From: Bacillota bacterium
GTDB taxonomy: Bacteria; Bacillota; Clostridia; Lachnospirales; Lachnospiraceae
Direction of reading: 5' to 3'
Assembly: GCA_023391695.1 (NCBI GenBank)
Contig: JAEWAK010000042.1
Coordinates: forward strand, 62,001-126,000
DNA length: 64,000 bases
This document shows, in pieces, positions 7,836 through 16,481 of the stretch. The notes beneath the pieces were generated by a model. That model was not told where the DNA came from, ran no database searches, and was given only the letters and a program-made list of their open reading frames with translations. Made by a program: the position numbers and the translations under genes. The number at the start of each line of letters is the position of its first letter. Positions within the stretch are counted from its first letter, which is position 1.

Positions 7836-8381
7836 TCAAATTAATCCCTTGATCCTGTCTTCCACTGCATAGATGGATTCGGTCGGTTCAAACCGATCAG
7901 CTACATTACCGTTACGGTCAATTAAAAATTTGGTGAAATTCCACTTAATGCTGGGATTTTTTTCATATTCAGGATCGGCTTCCGACAGCATCTTCTTTAA
8001 TACGGACGTTAATTCGTGTCTTTCATCAAACCCTGCAAAACCTTTTTGGCTTACCAGAAATTTAAACAATGGATGGGCATTTTCACCATTCACTTCAATT
8101 TTAGAAAACATGGGAAAAGTGATTCCGAATTTTGCATCACAGAAGCTTAATATTTCCTCATTGGTACCCGGGGCCTGATTCCCGAATTGATTACAGGGAA
8201 AATCCAGAATTACAAAATCCTCCTGACCGTATTTTTCATATAAATCCTGTAATTCATCGTATTGGGGTGTAAAACCGCATTTGGTTGCGGAATTAATAAT
8301 TAGTATTACTTTCCCCTTATATTTTTCCAAGGATACCTCTTCTTCCTTTATGTCTTTTACTGTAAAATCATAAATATTCAT
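7836..8381 (-). CDS. Glutathione peroxidase-family protein (Cys type)
   Basis: A 181-residue thiol peroxidase of the GPx fold (BsaA/Gpx type). The peroxidatic residue is Cys35 in NSATKCGFTPQY, not selenocysteine. The family Gln and Trp are visible in FPCNQFGNQAP and KWNFTKFLID; the Cys in FPCNQF is the usual second cysteine. Clostridial members normally use thioredoxin rather than glutathione. It is divergent from ohrR across an OhrR-type operator, and a TTGACA-17-TACAAT promoter lies within that operator, so it is probably induced by organic peroxides. AAGGAGG precedes the ATG. It shares about half its residues with the second copy at 28230-28709. Confidence 0.9.
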   Translation of the reverse strand: MNIYDFTVKDIKEEEVSLEKYKGKVILIINSATKCGFTPQYDELQDLYEKYGQEDFVILDFPCNQFGNQAPGTNEEILSFCDAKFGITFPMFSKIEVNGENAHPLFKFLVSQKGFAGFDERHELTSVLKKMLSEADPEYEKNPSIKWNFTKFLIDRNGNVADRFEPTESIYAVEDRIKGLI

Positions 8382-8448
8382 ACATTTCCTCCTTAAAATA
8401 AACTATCTATATTAATAATATTCCATAAATCGGAATTATTATTGTTTT

Positions 8449-8484
8449 CAATTAAATTGTATTCAATTTATTTTATTTTGTCAA
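8449..8484 (-). promoter_or_regulatory. Peroxidase promoter with OhrR-type operator
   Basis: On the minus strand TTGACA (8479-8484) is separated by 17 nt from TACAAT (8456-8461). The -10 lies within the imperfect palindrome AAATTG-TATT-CAATTT (8454-8468), which matches the OhrR box of Bacillus (AT-rich repeats of CAATTTAATTG type). A bound repressor would occlude RNA polymerase. Confidence 0.75.
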
Positions 8485-8494
8485 TACTTTTTTC

Positions 8495-8545
8495 TTGACT
8501 TTTTTTTTATTCTTTATTACTATTAAATTGTATAAAATTAATTTA
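8495..8545 (+). promoter_or_regulatory. ohrR promoter and operator
   Basis: TTGACT (8495-8500) is followed after 17 nt by TACTAT (8518-8523). Immediately downstream is TTAAATTGTATAAAATTAAT, a degenerate OhrR box, consistent with autoregulation of ohrR. The intergenic region thus holds two operators, one for each divergent promoter. Confidence 0.6.
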
Positions 8546-8584
8546 AAATTAAGTTAATTGATAGTTTATAGATAGATCATAACT

Positions 8585-8612
8585 TTCAGCCACAGCGGTT
8601 TTGAAGAACCAC
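8585..8612 (-). repeat. Two-hairpin motif, copy b (ohrR leader region)
   Basis: The minus-strand reading GGTTCTTCAAAACC followed by GCTGTGGCTGAA aligns with copies a and c, but the second hairpin has decayed. It is one of the weaker members of the six-copy family. Confidence 0.4.
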
Positions 8613-8702
8613 ATATTTATGCATTTAAGCACCATATAAAGGCTGAAGTGATTAGATAATATTTCGCCGGAAATTATAAAACAGAAAGGATTGTTTAAAT
8701 AT

Positions 8703-9185
8703 ATGACCAATAACCAAAATAAAAGACCGAAAACTAATGCCGCAGCCACGAATAAGGATGCTATGCTAAAGCTGGATAATCAGCTCTGCTTTGCCTTATA
8801 TGTCTGTTCCAAGGAAATCATCCGGAAATATAAACCCATACTGGATCCTTTAGACTTAACTTATACCGGATATATTACCCTTTTGGCTTTATGGGAAGCG
8901 GATGAAGTTACGGTTAAAGACCTGGGTACCAGGTTATACCTGGACTCCGGAACCCTCACACCCCTGTTAAAAAAACTGGAAGCTCAGGGTTATATAGAAA
9001 GAAGCCGCAGTGTTACAGATGAACGGAATGTTGTGATAAAACTGACACATGAAGGCCGTAAACTCAAGAATAAAGCATACCGTATACCGCAGGATTTAAT
9101 CTGTTCCGTAAATTTGGGAGATATTGATGCTTACGGTCTTTTGAGCAGCCTGCATCAGTTTATGGAGCGGATCATCGATACTTAA
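8703..9185 (+). CDS. ohrR: Organic-hydroperoxide sensor OhrR (MarR family)
   Basis: A 160-residue MarR-family winged-helix repressor. It matches Bacillus OhrR closely in the sensing region: LDNQLCFALY, with Cys29 as the peroxide-reactive cysteine, then LDPLDLTYTGYITLLALWE and LYLDSGTLTPLLKKLE in the DNA-reading helix. Cys29 oxidation releases DNA in the family. I chose the ATG at 8703, with AAAGGA upstream; an earlier TTG is too close to that site. It is divergent from the first peroxidase, and OhrR boxes lie before both, and also before the second peroxidase at 28.7 kb, which suggests a small regulon. Confidence 0.92.
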   Translation: MTNNQNKRPKTNAAATNKDAMLKLDNQLCFALYVCSKEIIRKYKPILDPLDLTYTGYITLLALWEADEVTVKDLGTRLYLDSGTLTPLLKKLEAQGYIERSRSVTDERNVVIKLTHEGRKLKNKAYRIPQDLICSVNLGDIDAYGLLSSLHQFMERIIDT

Positions 9186-9294
9186 TAAACCGATTCCCGA
9201 GTCAATGCGGGGATTCCCATTCCCTTTGCTGCATGTTCATATCCCCAAAAGCTATAGAAATTGGTTTTGTATCATTATTTCCAGCTGTATTATA

Positions 9295-9395
9295 CTTACA
9301 GGAGAATGTACGGCAATTTAGCAGCTTATAAAATACGTATCCTCCTATTTGCACGGTGCTGTTAAGAATATAATGAATTACATTCTCCCTGTAAG
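9295..9395. repeat. 101-bp element with 16-17-bp inverted ends
   Basis: CTTACAGGAGAATGTA at 9295-9310 is matched by its near-perfect reverse complement at 9379-9395 (one inserted base). The interior has weaker self-complementarity (TTAGCAGC against GCTGTTAA). It lies between the convergent ohrR and DUF2892 genes. It could be a foldback mobile remnant or a long bidirectional terminator; no U-tract follows the stem. Confidence 0.5.
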
Positions 9396-9421
9396 CCCTG
9401 GAATTCCTTTTCCTTGAAATA

Positions 9422-9883
9422 CTATTGTTTTACAACCATATTATACATCGCTACCACATCTGTCCCGATATTCGAAAAGTCCCCTCTTAACATTTTAAGA
9501 ACAGTTTTTTCAATATTAATTTCTTCCGCTGTCCTTATACCCATTTTTCTGATAAGCGGTAAAGACGGACACCATCCGTATAGCCCGTGGTTTAATAAAA
9601 ATATCCCAACCATGCTCGTCACACAGGACCAGAATCTTCCACCCCTTATTCCCATTAAAGTACCAAGCACTATCAGGGATCCGGCATGTACCTCCAGTAC
9701 CCTTTCCGTATCCCATTCGCAGTTCAGCTGTTTGATCTTTTTGGACAGTTCCGCCTTACTGCTGTTCTTTACCCTGTTCAGCTTGCAGATTGTCTGGTTT
9801 CTTATCATATTGTTTTGACCCGGACAGGTTTTTAAGGGTACCCGGTGTGTTGTATGCGGTATCTTTTTCATTTGCTTTTTCAT
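9422..9883 (-). CDS. DUF2892-like inner-membrane protein
   Basis: A 153-residue protein. The middle has two short hydrophobic segments (VLEVHAGSLIVLGTLMG and SMVGIFLLNHGLYGW), followed by the family-typical WCPSLPLIRKMGIRTAEEI and a short cytoplasmic tail (LKMLRGDF). DUF2892 domains are often fused to or beside rhodaneses; here the domain stands alone with a basic, probably cytoplasmic N-terminus. Function unknown. The ATG has AAGGAG upstream. Confidence 0.6.
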   Translation of the reverse strand: MKKQMKKIPHTTHRVPLKTCPGQNNMIRNQTICKLNRVKNSSKAELSKKIKQLNCEWDTERVLEVHAGSLIVLGTLMGIRGGRFWSCVTSMVGIFLLNHGLYGWCPSLPLIRKMGIRTAEEINIEKTVLKMLRGDFSNIGTDVVAMYNMVVKQ

Positions 9884-10051
9884 TAAATCACACTCCTTTC
9901 AATTTATCCAGGTTAGTATGTGCCTAAAATTCCATATCATACTGATTTTATATTTTCTGAGATTTAACTTTTATTTTTCCTTCCAGATACTTCATAAACT
10001 ATTGCCATTATGGTAAAATAGTTAAAAAGATTTTCGAGGGAGGAAAATAGT

Positions 10052-11788
10052 ATGAAATTATTATTGAGGTTGGGAAAAGAGGCCATTAAATATAAAGCCT
10101 TATATCTCATAGCTATAATTTCCACATTTACACTAACTTTAATCAACCTTGCAGCCCCGAAAGTCCTCTCATCCATGACGGCAATTGTACAGGAAGGCGA
10201 AACGGATGCGGCGGTGAGAAGGATAATTTTATTAACGGTTCTACTGATTGCCTTATATCTGCTGCGTATCTTATTCCGCTATCTGAGTAACTATCTTGCG
10301 CATAAAGCCGCCTGGAATCTGGTTGAGGATTTAAGGGTACATGTATATAAACATATACAGGAGTTTTCCATGAATTTTTTCCATGATAAACAGACCGGGG
10401 ATTTAATGAGCCGCGTCATCAATGACACGGCAACCTTTGAACTTCTGTATGCCCATATTATTCCGGAAATGGTCACCAATGTAGTTACGGTTATCGGAGT
10501 CATGATTATATTACTGACCATTAATGTCAAGCTGGCATTATTAACCTGTATTCCCATCCCTTTGATCTTATTATCCGGCTGGATTTTCGCCACTAAGATA
10601 CGCCCCAATTTCAAGGTATCCCAAAAGGCTTTGGCTGAATTAAACGCCAAGCTCCAGGATAACTTCTCCGGTATCCACGAAATCCAGGCTTTCGGTCAGG
10701 AAGAATATGAACAAGGCCAGGTTACGGAACAGGCCGGCCATTTTACCAGGGCTATGCTCCACGCCTTAAATTTAAGTGCCGTATTCCACCCCGCAGTGGA
10801 ATTTCTTTCCTCGGCGGGAACCGTAATTGTAGTCGGGATAGGAGGATTATTAGCCTTTCACGGTGAACTCTCCATTGCCGATATTGTTGCCTTTTTATTA
10901 TATTTATCCCTATTCTATACACCCATATCCGGTCTGGCGAGGCTCCTGGAAGAAGTACAGCAGGCTTATGCCGGGGCAGAACGTGTCATGGTAATACTGG
11001 ATACCCCAACTGAGATTAAAAATAATAAAGATGCGGAAGAATTAAAGGAGGTTAAGGGCAGTGTTGCCTTTGAATCCGTAGATTTCGAATACGAAGAAAA
11101 GGTTTCCGTATTAAAAGATATCAGTTTTAGCTGCCAGCCAGGCCAGATGGTTGCACTGGTAGGTCCCACCGGTGTAGGAAAAACTACCTTGACCCAGTTA
11201 ATATCAAGGTTTTATGATCCTACCAAGGGAAGGGTTTTAATTGACGGTAAGGATATCAAAAATGTGACACTGGAAAGCCTCCGTGCCAATATTGCCCCTG
11301 TGCTCCAGGATACTTTCCTGTTCAACGGCACCATAGCGGAAAACATCGGCTATGCGGATCCCACGGCAGACATGGAAGAAATCATTGCAGCAGCAAAAGC
11401 AGCCAGAATCCATGAAAATATTATGGATATGCCCCACCGCTATGAAACCAATGTAGGAGAAAGAGGCATGCGCTTATCCGGCGGCCAGAAACAGAGAATC
11501 GCCATTGCCAGGGCAATTTTAAGGAAAGCCCCCATTATTATTCTGGATGAAGCTACCGCCTCCGTAGATGTTGAAACGGAACGGGAGATCCAAAAGGCTA
11601 TCAGCGACCTTGCCGGAACCAGAACCATCGTTGCCATTGCCCACCGGCTTTCCACCATCCGGAATGCAGATCTGATCCTGGTACTGGAAGAAGGCAGAAT
11701 CGTACAGCAAGGTACCCATCAGGAATTAATGAACCAGGAAGGGTTATACAGAAGATTAAATCTTGCACAGAATAAACAGGCTTCTTAA
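10052..11788 (+). CDS. ABC-type exporter (fused membrane and ATPase domains)
   Basis: A 578-residue half-transporter of the MsbA/LmrA type, probably a homodimer. Residues ~1-310 form six membrane helices; residues ~330-575 are the ATPase with Walker A GPTGVGKTT, signature LSGGQKQR, Walker B IIILDEATASVD and switch AHRLST. Substrate is not predictable; relatives export lipids, peptides or drugs. GGGAGG precedes the ATG. It stands alone, with no adjacent regulator or second half-transporter. Confidence 0.9.
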   Translation: MKLLLRLGKEAIKYKALYLIAIISTFTLTLINLAAPKVLSSMTAIVQEGETDAAVRRIILLTVLLIALYLLRILFRYLSNYLAHKAAWNLVEDLRVHVYKHIQEFSMNFFHDKQTGDLMSRVINDTATFELLYAHIIPEMVTNVVTVIGVMIILLTINVKLALLTCIPIPLILLSGWIFATKIRPNFKVSQKALAELNAKLQDNFSGIHEIQAFGQEEYEQGQVTEQAGHFTRAMLHALNLSAVFHPAVEFLSSAGTVIVVGIGGLLAFHGELSIADIVAFLLYLSLFYTPISGLARLLEEVQQAYAGAERVMVILDTPTEIKNNKDAEELKEVKGSVAFESVDFEYEEKVSVLKDISFSCQPGQMVALVGPTGVGKTTLTQLISRFYDPTKGRVLIDGKDIKNVTLESLRANIAPVLQDTFLFNGTIAENIGYADPTADMEEIIAAAKAARIHENIMDMPHRYETNVGERGMRLSGGQKQRIAIARAILRKAPIIILDEATASVDVETEREIQKAISDLAGTRTIVAIAHRLSTIRNADLILVLEEGRIVQQGTHQELMNQEGLYRRLNLAQNKQAS

Positions 11789-11817
11789 ATTTTTAACCAG
11801 TCAACGCTGCGGAATAG

Positions 11818-11861
11818 ATTATGAGGTTGCAGCAAAGCGGAATGCGAATATCCGCTTTGAC
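11818..11861 (+). repeat. Short hairpin repeat (copy 1; copy 2 near 49.6 kb)
   Basis: TTATGAG, then about 14 variable bases, then AGCGGAATGCGAATATCCGC followed by TTTGAC. The same arrangement with one mismatch in the hairpin recurs at 49598-49640. The stem is AGCGGA paired with TCCGCT. Confidence 0.55.
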
Positions 11862-12020
11862 AAATAAGCTTTTTAAGATAAACCACAGGTTTTTATTTCC
11901 TCCGGCGGGCTTTTACAGATGCAGGTACGGTATATATGGGTATAAAATATATATCTTAATGAGTAATGAACTAATTATATTAACATATAATAAAACAAAT
12001 AAATTTATTTGAGGGCTTCC

Positions 12021-13316
12021 ATGACCATACATGTTGTCCAGCCTGGAGAAACCTTAAGCTCCATATCCGCTTTATATAACATTCCCACCGGGAGATTAAT
12101 ACAGGAAAACGGTATTAATAATCCCGATAATTTAGCAATTGGCCAAACTATCGTTATTGTCCCCCCTGAGTCGGTATATACAGTTCAGGACGGAGATACG
12201 TTAGAAAGCATTGCTGAAGAAAATGGTATTTCGTTAATGGAGCTGCTAAGAAATAATCCCTATCTTTCTGATAGAGAATTTATATATCCCGGCGAAACCT
12301 TAGTTATAAGTTATCAGACAAATAAATCCAGAGCGATTGCTACCAGTGGTTATACATTTCATTATATAGACAGAGATATCTTAAGGAAAACACTTCCGTT
12401 TTTATCCTACCTGACCATCTTTAATTACCGGGTCACAAGCGAAGGTGAAATCGTGGAAGAGGAAGATTTGGACATCATACAAATGGCGAAAGAATACGGT
12501 GTTGCCCCCATGATGTTCGTATCTACTTTTACCGAACGGGGAATAAGCAGCGGCGAAGTCGTTTTTAATCTCTTAAGAAATCCTGAAACGGTGGAACGGC
12601 TGACTGATAACGTACTCCGCATATTGGGCAGCAAGGGTTTTTATGGTGTGAATTTTTACCTGGAACATATCAGTCTGGAGAATATTGACCAGGTTGCAGA
12701 GAATCTCAGCGGGATAGCCGCCACTTTACATGCGGAAGGATACAGGGTATTGGTTACGGTTACTCCGGAAATTTATGTGGAAAATCTGCAAATAACCTTT
12801 GATCCAATCGATTATTCAAAGATAGCGGTATCCGTAGATGCTATTGTTTTTACATCTTATGAGTGGGGAACGTCATACAGCTGCCCAAGTTCATTTGCCC
12901 CTGTTAATGTAGTGAGAGAGTTATTAAATTATGTAACCCAAATGGTACCTCCTGAGAAAATTTTTATAGGCCTTATCACCATTGGTTATGATTGGCAGCT
13001 TCCTTATGTGCCTGGTGCCTCCGGCGCTAACTCCGTCACTACGGACAGTGCAATACAGATCGCAGTTGAATACGGTTCGGCAATCCGATTCAACGAACCG
13101 GCCCAGGCACCTTATTTTTATTATCTTGAGAATGAAGAAAACCTGCATATAATATGGTTCAAAGATGCAAGAAGTTTTGATGCGATAGCCGGACTGGTGC
13201 AGGAATACGGACTCCAGGGTTTATCCATCTGGACTATTATGAGTTTCAATACACAAATGTGGTTTGTCATTAATACGCAATACAATATAGAAAAGCTTCC
13301 AAATATTACTGTTTAG
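12021..13316 (+). CDS. LysM-GH18 spore protein (YaaH/SleL-like) with altered active site
   Basis: A 431-residue protein: two LysM peptidoglycan-binding repeats (residues ~1-45 and ~50-97), then a GH18 barrel (~110-430). YaaH/SleL enzymes are cortex-lytic N-acetylglucosaminidases of spores and have no signal peptide, as here. The GH18 motif DxDxE is degenerate: the strand reads GVNFYLEH, so both aspartates are replaced (Asn, Tyr) while the acid Glu remains. The downstream paralog has the intact motif. This copy may therefore bind rather than cleave glycan. I chose the ATG at 12021, 6 nt after GAGG. Confidence 0.85.
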   Translation: MTIHVVQPGETLSSISALYNIPTGRLIQENGINNPDNLAIGQTIVIVPPESVYTVQDGDTLESIAEENGISLMELLRNNPYLSDREFIYPGETLVISYQTNKSRAIATSGYTFHYIDRDILRKTLPFLSYLTIFNYRVTSEGEIVEEEDLDIIQMAKEYGVAPMMFVSTFTERGISSGEVVFNLLRNPETVERLTDNVLRILGSKGFYGVNFYLEHISLENIDQVAENLSGIAATLHAEGYRVLVTVTPEIYVENLQITFDPIDYSKIAVSVDAIVFTSYEWGTSYSCPSSFAPVNVVRELLNYVTQMVPPEKIFIGLITIGYDWQLPYVPGASGANSVTTDSAIQIAVEYGSAIRFNEPAQAPYFYYLENEENLHIIWFKDARSFDAIAGLVQEYGLQGLSIWTIMSFNTQMWFVINTQYNIEKLPNITV

Positions 13317-13511
13317 TGAAAGTCTGCTATTTATAGAATGGTAATTAAATTTTGCAGATCCCCTGGATCAGCTGTTTAGCATATAGTTAATTTAACTCCA
13401 GATTTAAAGGTTTATATTGAAGATGAGTAAAAACCGTTCATATCACATCTCCTGCTTAAACGCATATATTAATTATAAATGTTTACTCTACCCAGAGGAT
13501 GCGAGGTTTGT

Positions 13512-14795
13512 ATGATAATTCACGTAGTTGAGCCGGGAGATACCCTGGCCTCCATTGCAAACCAGTACGGTGTAACGCAGGACAGGATAATTACCGATAA
13601 CGAACTGCCAAATCCCGATAATTTAGTAGTTGGGCAAAGCATAGTGATTTTATATACAGAAGTAACCCATACGGTAGCCGCAGGGGATACTTTATATGGA
13701 ATTGCAGAGCAATACGGGGTTACTCCAACCCGGATACTTCAGAATAACCCTTGGATCAGTGAGGAGGAAGGATTAATTCCGGGTCAGTTGGTTGTAATCC
13801 GTTTTCAAACAGATGAATATCTGGGAAGCATTACAACAAACGGCTATGCCTATACCTTTATTGACCGCACCGTATTAAGAAAAACCTTACCTTTTCTTAC
13901 TTATTTATCCATATTTAATTATGGTTTTACTCCAGAAGGCGAACTGATTCCTGCAGATGATGAAGAATTGATTCAAATTGCGCTGGACTTTAATGTAGCG
14001 CCATTGATGGTACTTGCTCCGATGGATGCCCAGGGAGCCTTCAGCAATGCGCTTGCCCATGCAATGTTTGTCAATACGGAAGGGCAAAACCAGTTAATCC
14101 AGAATGTCTTATCCACCTTACAGGCGAAAAATTACAGAGGTGTGGATATTGATTTTGAATTTGTTTTACCCGAAGACCGGGAATTATTTATTGCTTTTAT
14201 CACCAATATGAAAAATGCACTGGAACCGGAGGGTTATATCGTAACCGTAGCTTTAGCACCCAAAACCTCCGGGGAACAGGCCGGCCTTTTATATTCGGCA
14301 CATGACTACCCTGCCATTGGTGCAATAGCAGACCTGGTATTGCTTATGACATATGAATGGGGATATACTTTCGGGCCGCCCATGGCAACCGCTCCCTTAG
14401 CCAGTGTAAGAAGAGTTCTGGAATATGGTGTATCGGTAATAGACCCTGATAAAATTCTGATGGGTATGCCCAACTATGCTTATGACTGGCCGCTGCCATT
14501 TATAATGAACCAGACCCAGGCAGAATCCATCAGTAATGTGCAGGCCATCGAACGTGCTGTGGAGCATGGGGTAACCATACAGTTTGATGAACCGGCCCAG
14601 GCCCCCTTTTATTACTACACCGATGAACAGAGCACAGCACATGTGGTCTGGTTTGACGATGCCAGAAGCATGAACGCAAAATACCGTTTAATACCGGAAT
14701 ATAACCTCCAGGGTGACGGGATATGGCAGATCATGAATTTCTTCCCTCAAAGCTGGCTAGTGGTTAATTCTCTGTTTACCGTTAATAAGGTTTAA
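13512..14795 (+). CDS. LysM-GH18 spore cortex-lytic enzyme (YaaH/SleL-like)
   Basis: A 427-residue paralog of the preceding gene with the same design: two LysM repeats and a GH18 barrel. The catalytic strand reads RGVDIDFEFV, an intact DxDxE. The family removes N-acetylglucosamine from cortex fragments during germination. No signal peptide, consistent with mother-cell synthesis and coat or cortex localisation. Start ATG 13512 follows GAGG; an upstream in-frame ATG would add 11 residues before LysM. The gap of about 195 bases to the previous gene allows a separate promoter. Confidence 0.9.
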   Translation: MIIHVVEPGDTLASIANQYGVTQDRIITDNELPNPDNLVVGQSIVILYTEVTHTVAAGDTLYGIAEQYGVTPTRILQNNPWISEEEGLIPGQLVVIRFQTDEYLGSITTNGYAYTFIDRTVLRKTLPFLTYLSIFNYGFTPEGELIPADDEELIQIALDFNVAPLMVLAPMDAQGAFSNALAHAMFVNTEGQNQLIQNVLSTLQAKNYRGVDIDFEFVLPEDRELFIAFITNMKNALEPEGYIVTVALAPKTSGEQAGLLYSAHDYPAIGAIADLVLLMTYEWGYTFGPPMATAPLASVRRVLEYGVSVIDPDKILMGMPNYAYDWPLPFIMNQTQAESISNVQAIERAVEHGVTIQFDEPAQAPFYYYTDEQSTAHVVWFDDARSMNAKYRLIPEYNLQGDGIWQIMNFFPQSWLVVNSLFTVNKV

Positions 14796-14865
14796 TAATT
14801 TATATTGTTCACTGAAACAAGGTATAATAACTATGCGATTATAGTGACAGTGCAATACCAATAAA

Positions 14866-14902
14866 ATGCCGGCTGCCTGAAAAAACATCAAGCAGCCGGC
14901 AT
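14866..14902. terminator. Bidirectional terminator
   Basis: An 11-bp stem, ATGCCGGCTGC paired with GCAGCCGGCAT, lies between the convergent GH18 gene and amidase gene. Flanks are A/T-rich but U-tracts are short. Confidence 0.7.
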
Positions 14903-14953
14903 AATTATCGTCAATACATGGACAAAAGATATTTAAGTGCATGTTTGTCCGTA

Positions 14954-15523
14954 CTAATCAAATCCAAAATACCTCAATATACCCAAATATATTCCATAAG
15001 CAAATTGGTATTGATCATTTCTCAGCCTTTCCGCATCTGAAGTATTAGTCACATATCCCAATTCTATCAGAATTGAAGGCATATTCGTTCTCCTCAATAC
15101 GTATAGGGAGGGATTCGCCCGTATTCCGTTATCGTTGGTTCCGACTGTCATAGTAATACTATCCATAATTGGCTCGGCAAACCAATTCGATTGGGTACCA
15201 TATTGATAGATATATATCTCGGTACCATTCACTGCCGGATCCGGATTTGAATTACAGTGTATGCTTATAAAATAATTAGCCGGCCATTCATTTGCCAAAC
15301 GGACTCTTTCTGCCAGACTGGTTGTGTTGTTGGTACCCAGTACGGTAGTAGGTGTCGGCCTGGATACACGGGCTGCAAATCTGGAATCATTGTTCAATAA
15401 GTTTTGTAAATAGATTCCCACCTGATAATTTACTTCCGATTCAGTCACACCGTTGGCTTCCGCGCCACTGTTAAAAGTACCGCTGGGATTGTGGCCCTGA
15501 TCTATAAAAATATTGATAGGCAA
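14954..15523 (-). CDS. N-acetylmuramoyl-L-alanine amidase (Amidase_3)
   Basis: A 189-residue zinc amidase cleaving the bond between muramic acid and L-alanine in peptidoglycan. Zinc ligands appear in FIDQGHNPS (His), VTESEVNY (Glu) and FISIHCNSN (His); the catalytic Glu is in ILIELGYV. It is a bare catalytic domain with no signal peptide or wall-binding domain, so it resembles prophage or spore-type amidases. I chose a TTG start at 15523 because AAGGAAG lies 7 nt upstream; the in-frame ATG at 15556 has no ribosome-binding site. It follows two spore-lytic-type genes convergently, which suggests a related role. Confidence 0.85.
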   Translation of the reverse strand: MPINIFIDQGHNPSGTFNSGAEANGVTESEVNYQVGIYLQNLLNNDSRFAARVSRPTPTTVLGTNNTTSLAERVRLANEWPANYFISIHCNSNPDPAVNGTEIYIYQYGTQSNWFAEPIMDSITMTVGTNDNGIRANPSLYVLRRTNMPSILIELGYVTNTSDAERLRNDQYQFAYGIYLGILRYFGFD

Positions 15524-15675
15524 AGTAGCACTTCCTTTCCATAATACTATACTCATTATATTCTGCTTTTGGTGAGATGCTACTTTATAATATAATATTT
15601 ATCGGCCATCAATATAAATATAACTATTATCTTAAGTTCTGAGCTTATCCTTTGGCTCCGCCATGACCGCTGCTT

Positions 15676-16425
15676 TTACTCGGCATTCAAAACACGGCTT
15701 AAAAATTCCCTGGTACGTTCTTCGGCAGGATTATTAAAAATCTGTTCCGGTCTTCCCTCTTCCGCAATAACGCCTTTGTCCATAAAAACGACTCGGTTGG
15801 ATACTTCTTTTGCAAACCCCATTTCATGGGTTACCACAAGCATGGTAAGACCGGATCCTGCAAGTTCCTTCATTACCTTAAGGACCTCCCCTACCATTTC
15901 AGGGTCCAGCGCTGATGTCGGTTCATCAAAGAGCATGACATCCGGTTCCATGGATAAAGCCCTGGCAATGGCCACACGCTGCTTTTGCCCTCCGGATAAT
16001 TGCCTTGGTTTTGCATTGATATATTGCTCCATGCCAACTATTTTTAAATATTTCATGGCGACTTTCCTTGCTTCTTCTTTGGAGCGTCCCAAGACTTTAA
16101 TTTGTCCGACCATACAGTTACTTAACACATCATGATTGTTGAATAAATTAAATTGCTGGAATACCATGCCAAGCTTTGTCCGGTAAGCATAAATATCGTG
16201 TTTATCGTCCAGTATATTTTCCCCTTTATAAATAATCTGCCCGCCGGACGGCTTTTCCAACAGGTTTACGCAGCGCAGCAGCGTTGACTTGCCGGAACCG
16301 GAGGAACCGATGATACAAACTACTTCACCTTTATTTACGGAGAAATCAATATCTTTTAACACTTCGTGAGTTCCAAAGGACTTACTCAGATGTTGAATAT
16401 CAATTACTTTTTCCATTCTATACAA
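15676..16425 (-). CDS. Amino-acid ABC transporter ATPase (probably lysine)
   Basis: A 249-residue polar-amino-acid transporter ATPase: Walker A GSSGSGKST near residue 40, Q-loop VFQQFNLF, signature LSGGQKQR, Walker B VMLFDEPTSALD, switch VVTHEMG. It is the third gene of a binding protein-permease-ATPase operon behind a lysine riboswitch. The start is uncertain: TTG at 16425 or ATG at 16416 (MEKVIDIQHL), both served by GAAAGAGG. Confidence 0.93.
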   Translation of the reverse strand: MYRMEKVIDIQHLSKSFGTHEVLKDIDFSVNKGEVVCIIGSSGSGKSTLLRCVNLLEKPSGGQIIYKGENILDDKHDIYAYRTKLGMVFQQFNLFNNHDVLSNCMVGQIKVLGRSKEEARKVAMKYLKIVGMEQYINAKPRQLSGGQKQRVAIARALSMEPDVMLFDEPTSALDPEMVGEVLKVMKELAGSGLTMLVVTHEMGFAKEVSNRVVFMDKGVIAEEGRPEQIFNNPAEERTREFLSRVLNAE

Positions 16426-16481
16426 TCAACCTCTTTCCATGAATATAACTTCCCGGCTGCTTAAGCTTCCGGGAGTAAGTT

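Noticed and set aside
7836..8381. Selenocysteine-type glutathione peroxidase
   Set aside because: The active-site codon is a normal Cys codon in both copies, with no in-frame TGA.
8549..8749. 66-codon minus-strand ORF across the ohrR leader and start
   Set aside because: It runs antisense over the ohrR promoter, operator and first codons, has no ribosome-binding site and no family resemblance.
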